Positions 1 through 8,164 of a DNA stretch of 64,000 nt are shown one piece after another. Under the pieces are notes generated by a model that did no database searches, had not been told where the DNA came from, and saw only the letters and a program-made list of their open reading frames with translations. The stretch is from Phycisphaerae bacterium. Its GTDB lineage: Bacteria > Planctomycetota > Phycisphaerae > Sedimentisphaerales > Anaerobacaceae. Both the position numbers and the translations under genes were made by a program. Within the stretch, counting starts at the first letter, position 1. Each line of letters opens with the position of its first letter. The stretch lies in contig JAGOLX010000027.1 in the NCBI GenBank assembly GCA_017993835.1, forward strand, positions 1 to 64,000, in the 5' to 3' direction.

Positions 1-303
1 TCGCTCGGACTGGCCTACGTCGTCAGTCAGAAGCTCATCCCGCGCAAGAACGGGCAGGGCCGGGTCGTCGCGATGGAGATCCTCAACAACACCTACGCCT
101 GCGCCAACCTGATCCGGACGGGCAAGATCGAGCAGCTCTACTCGCAGTTGCAGACCCGCACGCGGAACAAGCCGGACGAGAAGATGATTACCCTGGAGAA
201 GCACCTGTCCCTCCTCGTCAAGGACGGAGACGTGGACCTGCTCGAAGCCCAGAAGTGGGCGAACGACATCAAGGCGTTCGTGGATTGCATGCAGCGGGAT
301 TGA
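1..303 (+). CDS. pilT: Type IV pilus retraction ATPase PilT-like, C-terminal fragment
   Basis: The gene enters from upstream of the window; about 100 residues remain. The visible part has the C-terminal pattern of PilT-type twitching motility ATPases: a VVSQKLIPRKNGQGRV stretch, then VAMEILNNTYACANLIRTGK, followed by a helical tail. In PilT this segment follows the Walker and Asp/His boxes and belongs to the hexameric retraction motor in the cytoplasm, which depolymerises the pilus. The nucleotide-binding motifs lie outside the window, so PilT versus a close PilT paralogue (PilU-like) cannot be separated. It ends in TGA, followed by a repeat-rich spacer. Confidence 0.85.
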   Translation, partial: SLGLAYVVSQKLIPRKNGQGRVVAMEILNNTYACANLIRTGKIEQLYSQLQTRTRNKPDEKMITLEKHLSLLVKDGDVDLLEAQKWANDIKAFVDCMQRD

Positions 304-335
304 GCTGAGTGTCGTGGCCGCGGCTGCCTCCAGGG

Positions 336-465
336 AAAGCACGAAACACGAAAGTCGGAATCCGAAACAAATCCGAGTTGCCAGAATCCAAGATGCAAAA
401 CATGGCCTTCGGCCGGCGAAGCGTTTCGGTCATTCGAGCTTCGTGCTTCGAATTTGTTTCGGATT
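336..465. repeat. REP-like intergenic repeat with AT-rich inverted motifs
   Basis: Two word pairs occur in inverted orientation: AATCCGAAACAAAT at 359-372 with ATTTGTTTCGGATT at 452-465, and AAGCACGAA at 337-345 with TTCGTGCTT at 440-448. They are ordered A-B...A'-B', not nested, so a single simple hairpin is not formed. The composition is much more AT-rich than the flanking genes. This looks like an intergenic repetitive element between pilT and the next gene rather than coding sequence. Confidence 0.5.
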
Positions 466-511
466 TCGCAATTCGAATTTCGAGTTTATGGCCTTGCACG
501 ACCGGCGAACG

Positions 512-1408
512 ATGACTATCGAGTTCAACTGCCCGAAATGCGGCGCGTTGATCGCCTTCGACAGCAAGCACGCGGGCAAGCGTGCCAAGTGCCTGAGCTG
601 CGGCCAGAAATTTGTCATCCCTGCCGAGAGCTTCCAGAAGCCCAAGAAGGTCGAGCCCGAGCCCGCGCCGAAGGAAGACCCCATCCCCGGCTTCTACCAC
701 GCGGTCCTCGTCGACAGCTTCAAGGTGTTCGTCCATCCCGCCAATGTCACGGCGCTGGCGTTCGTGGTTGCGGTCGTGTGTTTCAAGTTCTTCCTCGCCC
801 AGGGCGCCTGCTGCCTGAACCACGTCGCCTACTTCGTCATCTGGGGCTGGCTCTTCGGCTTCTATCTGAGCCTCATCTCCCGCGTCGCCATCGACGACGA
901 CCAGCTCCCCGAGATCGACATCGGCACGTCGATCACGTTTCTCCTCTACATCCTCGGGCCGTTTTTCGTGTTCTTCGTCACGCTGTTCCTGGTGGAGGCG
1001 CCGTTCATCTTCGGCCTGGCCCTCGCGCAGGACCGCGGCATCACCTTCGCGAATCTCTTCTCCGGCTCGACCGGCCTGCATCGGCTCCTGCAGTTCTTCC
1101 TGCTCGGGGGGCTGTTCCTCTTCCCCGCTGCCATCCTCACGACCGCCGTAGGAGGGACATTCCTGCTGCTGCGTCCGGATTACCTGCTCGCACCGCTGCG
1201 GAAGGCGTTCTTGCCCTACCTGACCGCGTTCGCGTTGGTGGTCGCGACCTGCATCCTGGAGACACAGACCACGCAGTACACCGGCGCCGAACTGAAGGTC
1301 ACCGTCGCCCATCTGGCCCTGAACCTCCTGGTTCAGGCAGTCGCCATCTTCGCCATGCGCGCCATCGGCCTCTACTACCGCCACTACGGCTGTTACTTCA
1401 AGTGGTGA
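512..1408 (+). CDS. Zinc-ribbon multi-pass membrane protein
   Basis: About 298 aa from the ATG at 512, chosen because the protein then begins directly with a zinc ribbon (Cys7, Cys10, Cys27, Cys30 in CPKC...CLSC); the longer frame upstream only translates the AT-rich repeat. After a Lys/Pro/Glu-rich linker come about six hydrophobic segments between residues 75 and 295, so it is an inner-membrane protein with a cytoplasmic zinc-ribbon head. Similar MJ0042-type zinc-finger plus membrane architectures are common in Planctomycetota, but I do not recognise a specific function. It is unrelated in sequence to the pilT upstream and is followed by minus-strand genes. Confidence 0.7.
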   Translation: MTIEFNCPKCGALIAFDSKHAGKRAKCLSCGQKFVIPAESFQKPKKVEPEPAPKEDPIPGFYHAVLVDSFKVFVHPANVTALAFVVAVVCFKFFLAQGACCLNHVAYFVIWGWLFGFYLSLISRVAIDDDQLPEIDIGTSITFLLYILGPFFVFFVTLFLVEAPFIFGLALAQDRGITFANLFSGSTGLHRLLQFFLLGGLFLFPAAILTTAVGGTFLLLRPDYLLAPLRKAFLPYLTAFALVVATCILETQTTQYTGAELKVTVAHLALNLLVQAVAIFAMRAIGLYYRHYGCYFKW

Positions 1409-1590
1409 GAATGGACAAAATGCCTCGCAGAGCCCCCGCGTGAATTCCTGCGTGCAGGCGATACCGGCATCGCCATGTGCATCACGGGGACATCTGCGTG
1501 ACATTCCCAAATCCGCACGGGCGTTCTCGGTAACGCACATGATGTGCAGATGTACCATGCACACAAGTCACAGCACGACGTTCTTGCCGA

Positions 1591-2190
1591 CTACTCCTCC
1601 AGACCTGCTACGATGAGAGGGATCGCTTTCTTCATACAATCCTCCAAGGCGATCGTCAAGGACTCATCGACCTCGCCAGTGTCATTGCCGTTCACGTCGA
1701 ACTCCCTGACGACCTTGCCGCCACGGTGGATGGCCATCCGCAAGCACACATCGACAGTCGCGGCAAGAGGTAGAGCAAACGAGATGTTGGTCCCGTCGGC
1801 CCGCACTCTCGTCAGGCGCGTGGACACGCCACAATCCGCTGTCGGTGGCAGTCTGTCCACAACGTCCGGCACGAACCCTGCAGCCTTGAGTTCCACGCAA
1901 AGCGCATCCGCAATCCACTTCGGCACCGAGTCTGACGTGACTGTGTCGCCACTGTACATGCCCCATCCACCATGATCGACTTCCCCGATGACGTACGATC
2001 CATTTCTCGTCCTCCCCAATCCGGGACAATCGGGCGTTTCTACATATATGCGTCCTCCCTGATCGCTGTGAACCCCGCCCACCACCCGATTGTACATCAA
2101 ATGGACCTTCCGATCGCAGGAACCACAACCGGAGCCCAGGCAGATGAGCACGATAGTACCCACCTGGAACGCCGTTTTCAGTAATAGCAT
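1591..2190 (-). CDS. Putative lipoprotein, YajG-like
   Basis: 199 aa from the ATG at 2190, which places a signal sequence (LLLKTAFQVGTIVLICLG) directly at the N-terminus and a lipobox-like LGSGC. The mature part contains a SDSVPKWIADALCVELKAAGF segment, resembling YajG-type periplasmic lipoproteins in which a glycine-rich N-terminal half precedes an alternating alpha/beta region; the resemblance is weak. Likely anchored in a membrane facing the periplasm. Five cysteines remain after the lipobox, which is unusual and could indicate disulfides. Function unknown. It is the last of three minus-strand envelope-protein genes (3676 to 1591). Confidence 0.6.
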   Translation of the reverse strand: MLLLKTAFQVGTIVLICLGSGCGSCDRKVHLMYNRVVGGVHSDQGGRIYVETPDCPGLGRTRNGSYVIGEVDHGGWGMYSGDTVTSDSVPKWIADALCVELKAAGFVPDVVDRLPPTADCGVSTRLTRVRADGTNISFALPLAATVDVCLRMAIHRGGKVVREFDVNGNDTGEVDESLTIALEDCMKKAIPLIVAGLEE

Positions 2191-2377
2191 GAGTTCAGCT
2201 CTCTCAATTTCGTCCCATGCTGTCGGTGCCTCTGCCACCCAAGAGGATGCCCCAACAACGGATTCTCCGCTCACACAATAACGGGGGCGGGACAACCGCC
2301 GGTTAGGAATCGAGGTAGCCGGCGGTTGCCCCTGACCGTCATTCGGCTGCTCAGACGCGATGTCTGGAGGCGACCGG

Positions 2378-2887
2378 TCAATTGATCCTAATCAACCTTG
2401 GTCGGAGTTCCGGCGGGACTTGATCGATGGTCATGATCTTGAGAGCATCCCCTGTCGCGTTTGCCTGGGACCCAGGCTCCATATTCACGTGCAGGTCACT
2501 CAACGTCCACATGGCTCCTGTCAGGGGATCCACAACGAGATATCCAATCAGACCGCCAAAAATGAGATTTCCACCTGCATACCAGAGGCTCAGGCCGGTC
2601 TTGATTCGCGCCTCGCACGGAGCGCAGCCGGCCTTCTCGAACTTCACGGTGTACTTCTGCGCCGAGAAATAGCCCGCTCCACGCTTTAGCGTGACGGTGG
2701 CAGGCGTCGTTCCGTTGTCAATGGCTTCGCCCCTCTTGTTGTAGACCGTATAGTTCGCGCCTGTCGGCTCACTCGTGATCTTGACCGTCCCCTTCGATCC
2801 CTCAATGATCGACGCACACCCCTGAGTAAACACCATCATGCTCGCCAACACGACGACCAAAGCCAACACACCAAGTCTAACTCTCAT
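2378..2887 (-). CDS. Lipoprotein with PEGA-like domain
   Basis: 169 aa from the ATG at 2887, preceded by GGAG-type ribosome binding sequence. It has a hydrophobic signal (LGVLALVVVLASMMVF) and lipobox TQGC. Residues 25-90 read like a PEGA/surface beta-domain: SEPTGANYTVYNKRGEAIDNG, TPATVTLKRG, then YTVKFEKAGC. A second hydrophobic stretch (LSLWYAGGNLIFGGLIGYLVVDPLTGAMW) may insert in the membrane, a layout seen in many short lipoproteins of unknown function. No catalytic motif is visible. It sits between two other envelope genes on the same strand and may be co-transcribed with them. Confidence 0.65.
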   Translation of the reverse strand: MRVRLGVLALVVVLASMMVFTQGCASIIEGSKGTVKITSEPTGANYTVYNKRGEAIDNGTTPATVTLKRGAGYFSAQKYTVKFEKAGCAPCEARIKTGLSLWYAGGNLIFGGLIGYLVVDPLTGAMWTLSDLHVNMEPGSQANATGDALKIMTIDQVPPELRPRLIRIN

Positions 2888-3061
2888 AATCCATACTCCC
2901 TTTGTTCCAAAAGACACTCCACACCACGCACCCGTCTCGGGCTCAGACACTGTCGCGGCCGCCGCTCGCAACAGGCGGACGCGCCAATACAAGGGCCGAG
3001 AAACAACACTGACATTGCCGGCGTCCACAAGCCACCAGCGGACACACTCCTTTCTCTCTCC

Positions 3062-3676
3062 TTACTTGAACGCAATGAACACACCAAGCGAGAACTCGCC
3101 TGCCTTGATTCCTTCCGTGCCGCCGGTCCTGACATTCTCGATGTCCACCTCTGCGGTGTCATAGGCAGCTTCGACGCCGAACATGATCCTGTCCCGCTTG
3201 AGAAACTCGACGCCCACCGCGCCGAAGATGCCGACATTGCTCCCATCGCAGTAATCTCCATCGGCGATATGGTACGAGGGCCCCGCGCGGACGTAGACCG
3301 ATACGGGCTCGTTGGGAGCCAGGACATACCCGACGGTCGCATTCACAGGAAGCTGCCAGTGAACGTAGTCGTCATCTGCCCAACTCTCGGCGATGATGTA
3401 CATGAACGGGCCAAGGCCCGCTCCCAGCGTCAGTCCATTGTCCCACTGATAGTATCCCGAGCCCGAGATCCCAACCGGCCAGACGAAGGTATCAACGTCG
3501 ACATAGTCGAAGTACTCGCCTTCTTCGGCCTCGATGTTGTCCTCGTACTGATCCACGAGGTCATAGATCCCGTTGACATAGCTCAAGTGAATACGGAACC
3601 GCAGGTCCCCGGCCCTCGCGGCATCAACGGACAGACACAGCACACAGACCAGACACGCCAGCACCACACACCTCAT
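3062..3676 (-). CDS. Secreted beta-barrel outer-membrane-like protein
   Basis: About 204 aa. I chose the ATG at 3676, which lies 9 bases after a GGAGGG ribosome binding site; ATGs at 3682 and 3709 are alternatives. A cleavable signal (CVVLACLVCVLCLSVDAARA) is followed by alternating polar/hydrophobic strands, several Gly-Tyr-rich turns, and a C-terminus ending in an aromatic/basic pair (GVFIAFK), the usual look of small OmpA/OmpW-like 8-stranded barrels. An acidic loop follows the first strand. No specific ligand can be assigned. It is the first gene of the minus-strand envelope cluster. Confidence 0.65.
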   Translation of the reverse strand: MRCVVLACLVCVLCLSVDAARAGDLRFRIHLSYVNGIYDLVDQYEDNIEAEEGEYFDYVDVDTFVWPVGISGSGYYQWDNGLTLGAGLGPFMYIIAESWADDDYVHWQLPVNATVGYVLAPNEPVSVYVRAGPSYHIADGDYCDGSNVGIFGAVGVEFLKRDRIMFGVEAAYDTAEVDIENVRTGGTEGIKAGEFSLGVFIAFK

Positions 3677-3724
3677 GTGCATTGTCCCTCCAAATCGGAT
3701 GTGTTTCATCGTTGCACGCTCCAT

Positions 3725-4130
3725 GTCAGTTCTTGAGGGCAGCGTACTGCCACTTCACCTGTTCGCCTTCGACCACAGAGATCACCGTATAGGTGAATCC
3801 GACCACGACGCAGGCCCCACATCAGATCGCTATGGAAAGAAACGGGCTGTCGTCTGCGATTCGACCACATTGGCGACCTCGCCGTCCTTGCTGTATGCCC
3901 ATGTCGCTTCAGAAACCGGGGGAGAACGCTCCATGGCGAACGCCGAGCGTGCCACGATGGCAACATGTTGGCGCACACATTCAGACGATGCCCTTGCCGA
4001 ACTGGAACGGACCTCGCGACAAAACGCCGCATCAGGCGTCGATCCCGCTCCTGGCGTCGCACTGAATCGAGCCACTTCTCCCCTTGCCCTTGGCTTCGTC
4101 AAAACACCTCCCGCACCGAACCACCGTGCC
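3725..4130 (-). pseudogene. Possible decayed coding region
   Basis: On the minus strand, fragments with protein-like composition occur in different frames without one open frame: a stretch ending ATWAYSKDGEVANVVESQ before a stop near 3829, and a separate 29-residue tail reading FTYTVISVVEGEQVKWQYAA that terminates at about 3726. A stop separates the tail from its upstream frame. This could be a gene broken by frameshifts upstream of the beta-barrel gene, or simply non-coding DNA. The following stretch to 4478 (about 350 bases) shows no ORF, hairpin or promoter that I could support. Confidence 0.25.
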
Positions 4131-4478
4131 ACTCACAGACGCATCTGTATTTCGACAGGCAAGCTCGGAGTATAGCGTCGCGTGACAAACGAATCTATAC
4201 GTATTTCTACGTATTTTTCGGAGAATCTGCTACCTGCTGTCGATGCAGTAATTGCATACCCTTGTGACTTCTTGAGCATGGACATCCTGTGCTCGCATTG
4301 CCAGACGCTCGGACGCCAGCCGTTCGCAAAAAGGAGAAACGCAACCACAAATGAGCATAGACTGTGCCACACGGACTGTCTCAGGAGAAGTCGAGTGGCC
4401 GGACAGTCTCTGCCACGTGCCGGGCCGGCCCGCGCGTCATCACACGTATGTATCCGCACCCGACCGGCGGGACTCGAT

Positions 4479-4934
4479 CTACACGTGGATCTTGAACACC
4501 ACCTTGTGGACAGGGGACGGGTATGTGACCTGACAGGAGGGAAGATGGGCATCCTGCGGGTACAGGAGACAGAACAGACCCGGCACGAGCCTCGTCTGGG
4601 CGAGGATCGTGCCCACGCGATAGAACATGATGTCCTTGACCTCGTCGTAGGGCTCGACGACCTCCAGGCCGGTGATGGGCGACCAGCCCAGGACCTCCTG
4701 ACCTGCGATCAGCGCCTGGATGTCGATGTACTTCTTGTGCGACTCGAACCGGCCCTGATCGATGGGCTTGGTCGTATAGTGCTGGATAATGTAGTACAGA
4801 TCGTCGCCGTCCACCGGGTAGCGGCCGTCGGGCTTCTGGGCAATCGCCGGGTCCGCCAGGGTCGCGAAGGCTTGCCGGAATCGGTTGTGCAGAGGTTCGT
4901 ACAAACGCGCATTCTCAATTCGGTCAATAATCAT
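4479..4934 (-). CDS. YhcH/YjgK/YiaL family (DUF386) protein
   Basis: 151 aa, the usual length for this cupin-like family. Recognisable features are HYTTKP, then SHKKYIDIQALIAGQE and the C-terminal HLPSC...VHKVVFKI, which together supply the conserved His/Glu metal-binding cluster on the beta-barrel. Characterised relatives act as sugar anomerases or accompany sialic-acid or beta-galactoside catabolism (YhcH, EbgC); the substrate here is not determinable. It is the last gene of a minus-strand run glyS, toxin, antitoxin, DUF386, with 43 bases between the antitoxin and this start. No sialic-acid genes are nearby. Confidence 0.8.
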   Translation of the reverse strand: MIIDRIENARLYEPLHNRFRQAFATLADPAIAQKPDGRYPVDGDDLYYIIQHYTTKPIDQGRFESHKKYIDIQALIAGQEVLGWSPITGLEVVEPYDEVKDIMFYRVGTILAQTRLVPGLFCLLYPQDAHLPSCQVTYPSPVHKVVFKIHV

Positions 4935-4977
4935 TGTTTGCAGTCTCCAACAGCGATCACATCGAGTTCATGCGCAG

Positions 4978-5268
4978 CTAATGCCCCGCTTCCCGGAGTT
5001 TCTCCTGGAGCCACAGGTTGACCAGGGCATGTGGAGAGACCCCCCGTTCCTTGGCTGCCCGCTGAATAGTCTGCGAGAGCCCCTTCTCAACTGCATAGAA
5101 CGACTCCTCCGACTCCAGCCGTACGTCCACGCGGACAGCGCGGGTCTTCTCCCAGAAATCGGACAAGTCGTGCTGATCCCAGAAATCGCCTATCTCGGCG
5201 TATGAACCTCTCTTGGACAGAGTGCTCTTTCTGCTTCCCCTTTGCTGTCTACTACTGTTTCTTCTCAT
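4978..5268 (-). CDS. CopG-type antitoxin (BrnA-like)
   Basis: 96 aa from the ATG at 5268, preceded by an AAAGAAG ribosome binding sequence; an in-frame ATG at 5286 is the alternative. The N-terminus is very basic; the middle has the FWDQHDLSDFW signature of the CopG_antitoxin (BrnA-like) family, followed by a ribbon-helix-helix-like C-terminus (RAAKERGVSPHALVNLWLQE). Members neutralise a BrnT/RelE-fold RNase and autorepress their operon. The start overlaps the end of the toxin gene by 17 bases, so the two are translationally coupled, with toxin first as in brnTA. Confidence 0.8.
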   Translation of the reverse strand: MRRNSSRQQRGSRKSTLSKRGSYAEIGDFWDQHDLSDFWEKTRAVRVDVRLESEESFYAVEKGLSQTIQRAAKERGVSPHALVNLWLQEKLREAGH

Positions 5269-5539
5269 AGTGTCTTCTTTCAGCATCAGTCATGTTGCGT
5301 GCCGACAGGATCAACGCACGGTGGTCCGGCTTATGAACAAAGAACACGATCATATACCTGCCTGCCGCCGTCTGCCCAAGGACGGCGTACACATCCTCAC
5401 CGGATCGATGTCCCTTCTCCACATAACGGAACATTGCCAGCCCCTGGAGCACCTGATGTACCTCTTCTTGAGAAACACCATGCTTCGTATCGATCTTCTC
5501 GACAATCGAGTCCAGCCAGATGATTCCCCTCACCTTCAT
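5252..5539 (-). CDS. BrnT-like toxin
   Basis: 95 aa. It matches the BrnT layout: an N-terminal IIWLDSIVEKIDTKHGVSQE (typical KI..KHGVS..EV), a central GEDVYAVLGQTAAGRYMIVF sheet, and a C-terminal ALILSARNMTDAERRHYEK, the family hallmark (ISAR, ER..Y). BrnT proteins are RelE-fold ribonucleases that inhibit translation. The gene begins two bases after the glyS stop codon and is followed by its antitoxin, so it probably depends on glyS transcription unless a promoter lies within the glyS 3' end. No frameshift is visible, so the module appears intact. Confidence 0.8.
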   Translation of the reverse strand: MKVRGIIWLDSIVEKIDTKHGVSQEEVHQVLQGLAMFRYVEKGHRSGEDVYAVLGQTAAGRYMIVFFVHKPDHRALILSARNMTDAERRHYEKKQ

Positions 5540-5541
5540 TG

Positions 5542-7017
5542 CTACATGTCCAATTTCTCTCTCAGATAGGCTTTGATCTGGTCGGTCGAGACGCGGGCCT
5601 GGTCCATGCTGTCCCGCTCGCGGACGGTGACGGTGCGGTCCTGGAGGGTCTGGCCGTCCACGGTAATGCAGTACGGCGTGCCCGCTTCGTCCTGGCGACG
5701 ATACCGACGCCCGACCGCGCCCTTCTCATCGTAAAAGCACGTGAAGTACTTCTTCAGGTCGTCGTAGATGTTGCGGGCGATCTCGGGCATCCCCTCTTTC
5801 TTGACCAGCGGGAAGATGGCTGCCTTGACGGGCGCCAGGGCCGGATGGAAGCGGAGCAGGTTCCGCGTCTCGCCGCGGACCTCTTCCTCATCGTAGGCAT
5901 CGACCAGGAAGGCCAGCGTGCTGCGGTCCATGCCCGCGCTGGGCTCGATCACGTAGGGGACAAATCGCGACTTCTTCTCCTCGTCGAAGAAGGACAGCGG
6001 GCCCGACTGCCAGTCCTCGGCCTCGTCGGCCAGCTTGACCTTCGTGAGGTCCCGCCCGTTCTCGTGCCACCGGGTGACAGTCCTCATCCCTCGCTGGTGC
6101 TGGCGGAGGTCGAAGTTCGTCCGGTTGGCGATGCCTTCGAGCTCCTGCCAGTCGCCGCTGCCGAAGGGGAACCGGTACTCAACGTCCACGCAGGCCTTGG
6201 CGTAGTGGGCCAGTTCGTCCTTCTCGTGATCGCGGAACCGCAGGTTCTCCTTCTTGAGACCCAGATTCAGGTACCAGTTGCAGCGTTGCTCCTTCCAATG
6301 GTCGTACCACTGGTCGTCCGTGCCGGGCTCGCAGAAGAACTCCAGCTCCGCCTGCTCGAACTCACGGGTGCGGAAGATGAAGGCCTTCGTGGTCACTTCG
6401 TTGCGGAAGCTCTTGCCGATCTGGGCGATGCCGAACGGGACCTTGACTCGCGTACTGTCCAGGACGTTGCGGAAGTTCGCAAAAATGCCCTGGGCGGTCT
6501 CCGGTCGGAGGTACAGGATCATCGAATCGTCGACGTTGGCGCCCATCTGCGTCTCGAACATGAGCTTGAAGGGCATCGGCTCGGTGAACTGGCCTACCGT
6601 CCCGCAACTCGGGCAGACCTTGCGGCTCAGGTCCTGCGCCTGGGTCCCGAGGGCCGCGTGCTCCGTGTGCTCCTCGGCCTGCTTGCTGTTGGCTTCCTTG
6701 TCCTTGAGATGGTCCACGCGACTTCGCGTATTGCACTTCTTGCACACGGAGACGAGGTCCGCGAACTTGTCCGCGTGGCCGGAAGCCTTCCAGACCAAGG
6801 GATGCATCAAGATGCTGCAATCGAGACCGACGACATCGTCCCGCATCTGGACGACGCTCTTCCACCAGGCCCGCTTGACGTTGTTCTTGAGTTCGACGCC
6901 CAGGGGGCCGTAATCGTAGCAGCTCGCCAGCCCGCCGTAGATCTCGCTCGACTGAAAAATGAACCCGCGCCGCTTGCACAGCGATACGATGTCATCCAAC
7001 TTCGTCAGTTTTGCCAT
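5542..7017 (-). CDS. glyS: Glycyl-tRNA synthetase (dimeric, eukaryote/archaea-like class II type)
   Basis: 491 aa from the ATG at 7017, preceded by GGAGG. It begins LTKLDDIVSLCKRRGFIFQSSEIYGGLASCYDYGP, the class II motif 1 region of alpha2 GlyRS. Motif 2 is seen in FRNEVTTKAFIFRTREFEQAE and motif 3 near SAGMDRSTLAFL; a C-terminal anticodon-binding domain (APVKAAIFPLV) follows. A cysteine-containing insert (VCKKCNTRSR...VCPSCGTVG) probably binds zinc. The enzyme charges tRNA-Gly with glycine in the cytoplasm. It heads a minus-strand run with a toxin-antitoxin pair and has a good sigma70 promoter 30 bases upstream. Confidence 0.95.
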   Translation of the reverse strand: MAKLTKLDDIVSLCKRRGFIFQSSEIYGGLASCYDYGPLGVELKNNVKRAWWKSVVQMRDDVVGLDCSILMHPLVWKASGHADKFADLVSVCKKCNTRSRVDHLKDKEANSKQAEEHTEHAALGTQAQDLSRKVCPSCGTVGQFTEPMPFKLMFETQMGANVDDSMILYLRPETAQGIFANFRNVLDSTRVKVPFGIAQIGKSFRNEVTTKAFIFRTREFEQAELEFFCEPGTDDQWYDHWKEQRCNWYLNLGLKKENLRFRDHEKDELAHYAKACVDVEYRFPFGSGDWQELEGIANRTNFDLRQHQRGMRTVTRWHENGRDLTKVKLADEAEDWQSGPLSFFDEEKKSRFVPYVIEPSAGMDRSTLAFLVDAYDEEEVRGETRNLLRFHPALAPVKAAIFPLVKKEGMPEIARNIYDDLKKYFTCFYDEKGAVGRRYRRQDEAGTPYCITVDGQTLQDRTVTVRERDSMDQARVSTDQIKAYLREKLDM

Positions 7018-7053
7018 ACCGTAATTGCCTCCATAGGTCCAGAGTAAACCTTG

Positions 7054-7081
7054 ATTATATAGCCGACGAACGGGATTACAA
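7054..7081 (-). promoter_or_regulatory. sigma70 promoter of glyS
   Basis: Minus-strand -35 TTGTAA (7081-7076), 16-base spacer, -10 TATAAT (7059-7054). The predicted start near 7047 gives a roughly 30-base leader containing the GGAGG ribosome binding site. No T-box-like leader fits in that length. Confidence 0.7.
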
Positions 7082-7139
7082 GAGGCCGTGCCAAGGCCGC
7101 CTTCCCGACATAGGGAATTTCCCTGGAGCAACTATCGGA

Positions 7140-7168
7140 TTGGCAGGAACCGATGGTTTTTCTATACT
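7140..7168 (+). promoter_or_regulatory. sigma70 promoter of the 7242 gene
   Basis: TTGGCA at 7140-7145, 17-base spacer, TATACT at 7163-7168. It lies about 67 bases before the start of the small gene at 7242 and supports that gene being real. Confidence 0.6.
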
Positions 7169-7241
7169 TTGGGAAACAGGGGCGTTTCCGGCAGCCCCTG
7201 AGTCTTGAGGAAGCACGACCTACGCCAACGGAGGCAAGATC

Positions 7242-7640
7242 ATGAACCCGATCCAGAGCGCGGAAGGCGCAGCCTGCGCAGGCGGCATGCGCCCCGTCAC
7301 ACACGCATCGAGCAGTCCATCGACAAAGGGTCGCTCCACCGAGCCGCAGGGCAAACGCGCCGGCATGAAGGGAGCCCTGGAACTGTCGAGCGACTTCGTC
7401 AGGCAGACCATGATGGAAGGAGGCTTCGTCGACATCCAGGCCACCCATGTCCAGATGATCGAAGCGTTCACCCAAGACGGGCCTGCAGCGGAATCCGGCC
7501 CTACGGATGCCGGCATCGACATGGCCGCCGCCAGCGACATTGCGGCACGCATGGAGACGCAAACGCCGGACGGTGTGAACCAGGCCATGCGAGCCGTGGC
7601 CGACGTGGACCCCAACAGGGTCGCGGCGCTGCTGAAGTAG
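7242..7640 (+). CDS. Small protein of unknown function
   Basis: 132 aa, ATG preceded by GGAGGCAAGATC. No family is recognised. The N-terminal 45 residues are low-complexity (Gly, Ser, Thr, Pro, basic), the rest is predicted helical with many Ala/Met/Asp (SSDFVRQTMMEGGFVDIQATH, GIDMAAASDIAARMETQ, AMRAVADVDPNRVAALLK). No signal peptide or membrane segment. A clean sigma70 promoter upstream and a good ribosome binding site argue that it is expressed. It is divergent from glyS. The 520 bases that follow up to the GH97 gene hold only a doubtful minus-strand ORF. Confidence 0.55.
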   Translation: MNPIQSAEGAACAGGMRPVTHASSSPSTKGRSTEPQGKRAGMKGALELSSDFVRQTMMEGGFVDIQATHVQMIEAFTQDGPAAESGPTDAGIDMAAASDIAARMETQTPDGVNQAMRAVADVDPNRVAALLK

Positions 7641-7823
7641 GGCGCGGAATGGCCGATCAGGTGGACGTGACGCCACCGCCTGGACAATCCGACAATCTGC
7701 CGGTCGAGTTGCGGGCCCATCGTATCGCGGGCAACCTTCGCGACGCCGGACGGCAGCAGCCGGTGTGCCGACCCTCGCCAGTCGTACCAGCCACAGCACC
7801 AGATCCGCCGATCCACCCGTTCG

Positions 7824-8024
7824 CTAATCGCCAGGGCCATCCGGACCCTGCCGGACCAGATAGAGCACCGGCGTGTTCGATGCCCCCGAAGTCTTCGAAT
7901 GCTCCAGCCAACACCCCACGCCCACAGCAAGTCCGCAGAAGACGAGGAATGCGAGAGCCAGAGTGAATCGCCAGCGTCCGGAAAGACCTGCCCGCGTGCC
8001 ACAATGATTCGCTGCGCCAGTCAT
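7824..8024 (-). CDS. Doubtful short membrane-anchored ORF
   Basis: 66 codons with one convincing hydrophobic helix (FTLALAFLVFCGLAVGVGCW) flanked by basic residues, as in a single-pass anchor. The ribosome binding site is weak and the coding bias is not decisive. It lies in the 520-base gap between the small gene ending at 7640 and the GH97 gene and would be antisense to any leader of the latter. It may be spurious; no function can be proposed. Confidence 0.25.
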   Translation of the reverse strand: MTGAANHCGTRAGLSGRWRFTLALAFLVFCGLAVGVGCWLEHSKTSGASNTPVLYLVRQGPDGPGD

Positions 8025-8164
8025 GCGGCCACCGTATCGACCCAGCCGGTCCCTGTCAACCGATGGGCCGCAGTTGAAACCCGGTCGCATGTCGCGTATC
8101 CTGTGTTATTGAAGTATCCGCCCGTGCGGGCAGTCCGGCGAATCGATGCTCAAGGAGGCATGAG

